Shown here in pieces: positions 60,807 to 64,000 of a stretch of DNA of 64,000 bases (positions are counted from its first letter, which is position 1; every line of letters starts with the position of its first letter). Origin of the DNA: Prolixibacteraceae bacterium (lineage in GTDB: Bacteria; Bacteroidota; Bacteroidia; Bacteroidales; Prolixibacteraceae); assembly GCA_028683385.1 (NCBI GenBank), contig JAQUIJ010000012.1, positions 124,001 through 188,000 of the forward strand, read 5' to 3'. The notes beneath the pieces were generated by a model. That model was not told the DNA's origin. It did not search any database and saw nothing but the letters and a program-made list of their open reading frames with translations. A program made the position numbers and the translations under genes.

Positions 60807-62884
60807 TGGAAGAAAGAAAACTGAAGATAATTTTTATAATTCTCGCATTGGCAATGCTGTTTGCAATGCTAATGATCAGTCGTGATGCCGGCATTTCGGG
60901 CGACGAGGAAGTTCATTACAAGCAATCTGAAATGGTATATCGCTATTTCAGTAGTCTGGGTGCCGACCAATCCTCACTAAATACACCACAAACTCACCTA
61001 AAATACTACGGACAATCGTTCGATAATTTGGTTACCATCTTCATTCACTGGTTTGGCATTGAAGATATATACACTTTCAGGCATCTGATGAGCAGTATCT
61101 CTGGTTGGCTTACCATTCTGGTAACGGCTTTATTTGCCGCATACATTTCCGGATTTGGAGCAGCAATTCTGGTATTGCTCCTGTTCGCGGTTTCGCCCAC
61201 ATTCCTGGGTCATGCCCAAAATAACCTGAAAGATATTCCTTTTGCTTTAGCATACATCTCAAGTATTTATTATTCGCTTCGCGTTGTTTTTACTGAAGGT
61301 AGACCAGCCAGAAAAGACGTTTTACTGTTGATTTTAAGCATCGCTTTATCTATCGGAATTCGTGCCGGTGGAATTCTGGTAATTTTTTACCTCGGCTTTT
61401 TCATGTTCCTGAAACTTATTTTGGATGTAATTCATCGGAAAATAACTGATTTCGAAAGCATAAAATGGCAACTGATTCTATTTTTCGGAATCTCTATTTC
61501 TGGATATTTGTTGTCATTGATTTTTTGGCCTTATGCGTTGCAAAATCCGATACTCAATCCTTGGAAATCGTATCAACTGATGACTCATTTCCCAACAACT
61601 GTGAGGCAAATCTTTGAAGGAAATTTCGACTGGTCCGATTTTCACCCTTGGTACTATTTGCCTAAATACATGGCGATTACTATTCCAATTGTTGTTTTTG
61701 CCGGGATATTGCTGTTTTTTGTGACTATTAGGAAACAGTATTCCGACAAACAGAAAATTCAATTGCTTTTGGTGGGTTTCAGTATTCTGTTCCCAGTTGT
61801 TTTTGTTTTACTGAAACACTCTAATTTATATGGTTCGTGGCGTCATTTTTTGTTTGTTTACCCCGGAATTATTCTCATCGCTGCTCTTGGATTTTATGCC
61901 CTTTTTAATCGCTATAAACAACATATTGTTAGGCTTTTAGCCATTGTTTTATTCCTGATGTTGGCAATTCATCCCGTTCGGTTTATGGCAGCAAACCACC
62001 CGTATTATTACCTGTACTACAATCAGTTTACTGGTGGACTGAAAGGTGCTTACGGAAATTACGAAACCGATTATTATTACCACAGCATGCGTCAGGGAGC
62101 CGAATGGCTTCAGGATTACTTGAAAAGCAAGTCCAATAATACCAAAATTGTTGTTGGCGCAAATTTTCCTTGCCAATGGTTTTTCAGAAATGATAAAGAC
62201 ATTGATTTTGTATATTTTCCCTGGCAAAAGCGTAGCGAGTATAATTGGGATTACGCCATTGTTGCAAACAGCTATATTCCACCATTCCAATTAAAAAATA
62301 AAATCTGGCCGCCATCCAATCCAATTCATACTATCTTTGCTGACGGAATCCCGATTTGTGCAGTCATTGAGAGGGTTACAAAAACTGATTTTGAAGGTAT
62401 TCAGGAACAGAACAAGGGCGATAACATTAAATCTGCGTTGTTATTTGAAAATGCAGTGAGGTTTGACCCGCAAAATGAGTTGCTCTGCTATAAATTTGCC
62501 GAAGTTTTACTGGCAACAGGGAAGGTTGTTGAAGCTGATAAGATGCTGGCTAAGTGTTTGGAAATTAATCCGGATTATGAAATGGCTCTGATTTTATTGG
62601 GAGACGAAGCACTGAAGAGTGGGGACGTTCAAAAAGCTTCCAACTTTTATGAACGTACGATTCAGGCAAACCGAAAGTATTATGGCGCTTACCCAAAGCT
62701 GGCTGGAATTTATGCTGAAACCAATGTTCTGAAGGCTCGTCGGATTCTGAAAGATTGTCTGAAACTGAACTCAAGATACAAACCAGCCTTGGAAGCTTTG
62801 GCTGATACCTACCGGAAATCGAATCCGGAGATTGCGCGGAAATATGATGAAATGAGCCAGAAAGTTAGTAACTCAAAAAATTAA
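60806..62884 (+). CDS. GT39-like membrane glycosyltransferase with C-terminal TPRs
   Basis: A 692-residue GT-C-type protein. After a first helix (LKIIFIILALAMLFAMLMIS) the first luminal loop has SRDAGISGDEEVHYKQSEMV, carrying the acidic motif expected of polyprenyl-sugar-dependent transferases (PMT/ArnT family). About ten membrane helices extend to residue 410, a periplasmic domain lies at about 415-530, and residues about 545-690 are tetratricopeptide repeats (FAEVLLATGKVVEADKMLAK, LILLGDEALKSGDVQKASNF). It presumably transfers the sugar made by the upstream GT2 enzyme to a periplasmic acceptor, with the TPRs recognising the acceptor (inference). Confidence 0.86.
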   Translation: MEERKLKIIFIILALAMLFAMLMISRDAGISGDEEVHYKQSEMVYRYFSSLGADQSSLNTPQTHLKYYGQSFDNLVTIFIHWFGIEDIYTFRHLMSSISGWLTILVTALFAAYISGFGAAILVLLLFAVSPTFLGHAQNNLKDIPFALAYISSIYYSLRVVFTEGRPARKDVLLLILSIALSIGIRAGGILVIFYLGFFMFLKLILDVIHRKITDFESIKWQLILFFGISISGYLLSLIFWPYALQNPILNPWKSYQLMTHFPTTVRQIFEGNFDWSDFHPWYYLPKYMAITIPIVVFAGILLFFVTIRKQYSDKQKIQLLLVGFSILFPVVFVLLKHSNLYGSWRHFLFVYPGIILIAALGFYALFNRYKQHIVRLLAIVLFLMLAIHPVRFMAANHPYYYLYYNQFTGGLKGAYGNYETDYYYHSMRQGAEWLQDYLKSKSNNTKIVVGANFPCQWFFRNDKDIDFVYFPWQKRSEYNWDYAIVANSYIPPFQLKNKIWPPSNPIHTIFADGIPICAVIERVTKTDFEGIQEQNKGDNIKSALLFENAVRFDPQNELLCYKFAEVLLATGKVVEADKMLAKCLEINPDYEMALILLGDEALKSGDVQKASNFYERTIQANRKYYGAYPKLAGIYAETNVLKARRILKDCLKLNSRYKPALEALADTYRKSNPEIARKYDEMSQKVSNSKN

Positions 62885-62976
62885 AATTAGTAATCTGGCG
62901 AATTCCATATGGCAAAAACAAATTATAAACATATGAACTGATACTGAAATTAAAATAACTTTTAAAATTTGAAGCA

Positions 62977-63234
62977 ATGAAAAAATCACTTATGTTGGCT
63001 CTTGTAGGCCTAATGTTTGTTGGTGGAATGACAAAATTGTATGCTCAGGAAGATTCGGCTAAGGTTGCCGAAGAACCAAAAGATACTATTTCGATTGACA
63101 CGATGGACCCTGTTTATTACGAAGATGAAGCAACCAAGGAATCATCAAATACGATGACTTATGCCATTATTGGCGGAATTGTTGTGATTGGTGGTGCGGC
63201 TTTCTTTTACATTAAAAAGAAAAAAAGTAATTAA
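62977..63234 (+). CDS. Small signal-peptide plus single-helix membrane protein
   Basis: An 85-residue protein: signal peptide MKKSLMLALVGLMFVGGMTK (cut near YAQED), an acidic segment (AKVAEEPKDTISIDTMDPVY), then one membrane helix (MTYAIIGGIVVIGGAAFFYI) and a KKKKSN tail. It lies 92 bp after the glycosyltransferase pair and before a terminator. No family recognised; it could be an accessory or acceptor subunit, or unrelated. Confidence 0.72.
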   Translation: MKKSLMLALVGLMFVGGMTKLYAQEDSAKVAEEPKDTISIDTMDPVYYEDEATKESSNTMTYAIIGGIVVIGGAAFFYIKKKKSN

Positions 63235-63253
63235 TTGGTAAACACCATAAATG

Positions 63254-63282
63254 AAGCTCTTCGGAAACGAGGAGCTTTTTTT
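63254..63282 (+). terminator. Terminator after the small membrane protein
   Basis: AAGCTC..TCG pairs with CGA..GAGCTT around GAAA (63254-63276), then TTTTTTT. It follows the 85-residue gene by 20 bp. Confidence 0.82.
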
Positions 63283-63407
63283 GTGCTTATTCTGTTTGTG
63301 AGTTCAGATCGTCAATCAGTGTCGGCAAATTTTAACTTTCGGGGTTTTGGTTTTAAAATTTTATTTCAGTAACCTGCTTAATTTCTTTTTATTAAATGCG
63401 TACATTT

Positions 63408-63423
63408 TACTTATTAGTAAGTA
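63408..63423 (+). promoter_or_regulatory. TetR-type operator before the partial TetR gene
   Basis: TACTTATTAGTAAGTA is a near-perfect 16 bp palindrome (seven of eight base pairs symmetric), the classic size and form of a TetR-family half-site pair. It ends 28 bp before the ATG at 63452, in the likely promoter, and suggests autoregulation. Confidence 0.72.
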
Positions 63424-63451
63424 TATTTGTCTCGAATAAAATAAATAAGTG

Positions 63452-64000
63452 ATGTCGGTAACACGCGAAAAAATACTGGAACTTGCTGAAGAATTGATAC
63501 TCAACAAGGGATATAATGGGTTCAGCTATCAGGACATCTCGACTGTAATGGGAATTAAAAATGCAGCAGTGCATTATTATTTTCCCAGTAAAGATAACCT
63601 TGGTGTCAGCATTCTTAAAACCAATGTTCAGCGATTCGAGGAAATGGTTGAGAACATGCAAAACCGCAATTTTGACGAATGGCAGCAGTTGGAATCGTTC
63701 ATGAAAATATACCTGAAAAGCAACCGCGAAAACAAGATTTGTCTTATTGGCTCGCTTGGAACTGATATTAATACCCTGAGTAACCCGATGCGCGTTGAGT
63801 TGCAGAAAATGGTTGACCGGATTATCAACTGGCTCACATCGGTGCTGCAAAGTGGTCGTGAGAAAGGACTTTTCCAGTTCAATATTCCGGCACGTGATCA
63901 GGCTCTTTCTATTTTGTCATCGCTGGTTGCCGGTCTTCAACTGGCACGTATCCTGAACAAATCAGATTTTAAGAACATACATCAATCCATTTGGGAAGGC
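63452..64000 (+). CDS. TetR-family transcriptional regulator (partial)
   Basis: From ATG 63452 the frame stays open for 183 codons to the right edge. The helix-turn-helix is at about 5-50: REKILELAEELILNKGYNGF, SYQDISTVMGIKNAAVHYYF and PSKDNLGVSIL, typical TetR/AcrR family. The ligand domain begins normally (FMKIYLKSNRENKICLIGSL; GLFQFNIPARDQALSILSSL). The target genes are unknown but may lie beyond the window; the operator in front suggests autoregulation. The C-terminus is missing because of the window edge. Confidence 0.93.
   Translation, partial: MSVTREKILELAEELILNKGYNGFSYQDISTVMGIKNAAVHYYFPSKDNLGVSILKTNVQRFEEMVENMQNRNFDEWQQLESFMKIYLKSNRENKICLIGSLGTDINTLSNPMRVELQKMVDRIINWLTSVLQSGREKGLFQFNIPARDQALSILSSLVAGLQLARILNKSDFKNIHQSIWEG

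Overview
The window looks like chromosome of a member of the Bacteroidota, probably an environmental Bacteroidia lineage (Marinilabiliales/Prolixibacteraceae-like; this finer placement is inference). The evidence is gene content and signals: carboxypeptidase-regulatory-domain TonB receptors, FecI/FecR-type sigma/anti-sigma pairs with STN-domain partners, PorT-like barrels, TAnnTTTG -7 promoter boxes, almost no purine-rich ribosome sites, and moderate-to-low GC. No rRNA operon, CRISPR array, intact insertion sequence or prophage is visible. The only phage-like gene is a truncated BRO-domain gene at the left edge.

Layout. 1-749: partial BRO-N regulator with its own operator. 874-3300 (minus): housekeeping operon dtd, mazG-like, deoC, tpx. 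3421-8568: TonB receptor, secreted TPR protein, lipoate ligase, EEP-family hydrolase. 8663-15291 (minus): RND efflux system (TolC, short adaptor, permease) headed by a YncE-like beta-propeller and interrupted by a ~275 bp palindromic repeat. 15424-22270 (minus): peptidase E, two paralogous barrels, an ECF sigma/anti-sigma pair, a CtpA-type protease, dCMP deaminase, a stand-alone receiver. 22473-23992: two secreted or outer-membrane proteins. 24070-24153: tRNA-Leu(CAA). 24548-32101 (plus): ECF sigma, FecR anti-sigma, then three large exported proteins, two with STN domains, one of which is fused to two retropepsin-like DTG modules and a PDZ domain. 32282-40911 (minus): seven exported proteins of mostly unknown function headed by an OmpA-type protein. 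41277-43817 (minus): rbfA, methyltransferase, LolC/E-like permease. 43974-51447 (plus): YqaA protein and a TetR-controlled RND efflux operon. 51508-53755 (minus): aldo/keto reductase, ispD, tRNA-Val(GAC). 53928-63234 (plus): a transmembrane transcription factor, a tetraheme cytochrome-SUMF fusion, a Tat-exported Gfo/Idh/MocA oxidoreductase, a GT2/GT39-like glycosyltransferase pair and a small membrane protein. 63452-64000: partial TetR regulator with a clear operator.

The strongest candidate for an undescribed system is 53866-62884. The protein at 53928 has a periplasmic PLC-like fold lacking the usual catalytic histidine motif, a LamG-like domain, one membrane helix and a cytoplasmic SARP-like winged helix. 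Three sets of direct repeats of the form TTAACC/TTAACCC, each spaced exactly 11 bp, lie in front of its own gene, the cytochrome-SUMF operon and the glycosyltransferase operon. Eleven bp phased direct repeats are the type of site SARP/OmpR-fold regulators bind, so I infer a self-contained membrane one-component regulon. A second candidate is the sigma/FecR/STN-aspartyl-protease operon, where the STN signalling domain sits on a protease rather than on a TonB barrel.
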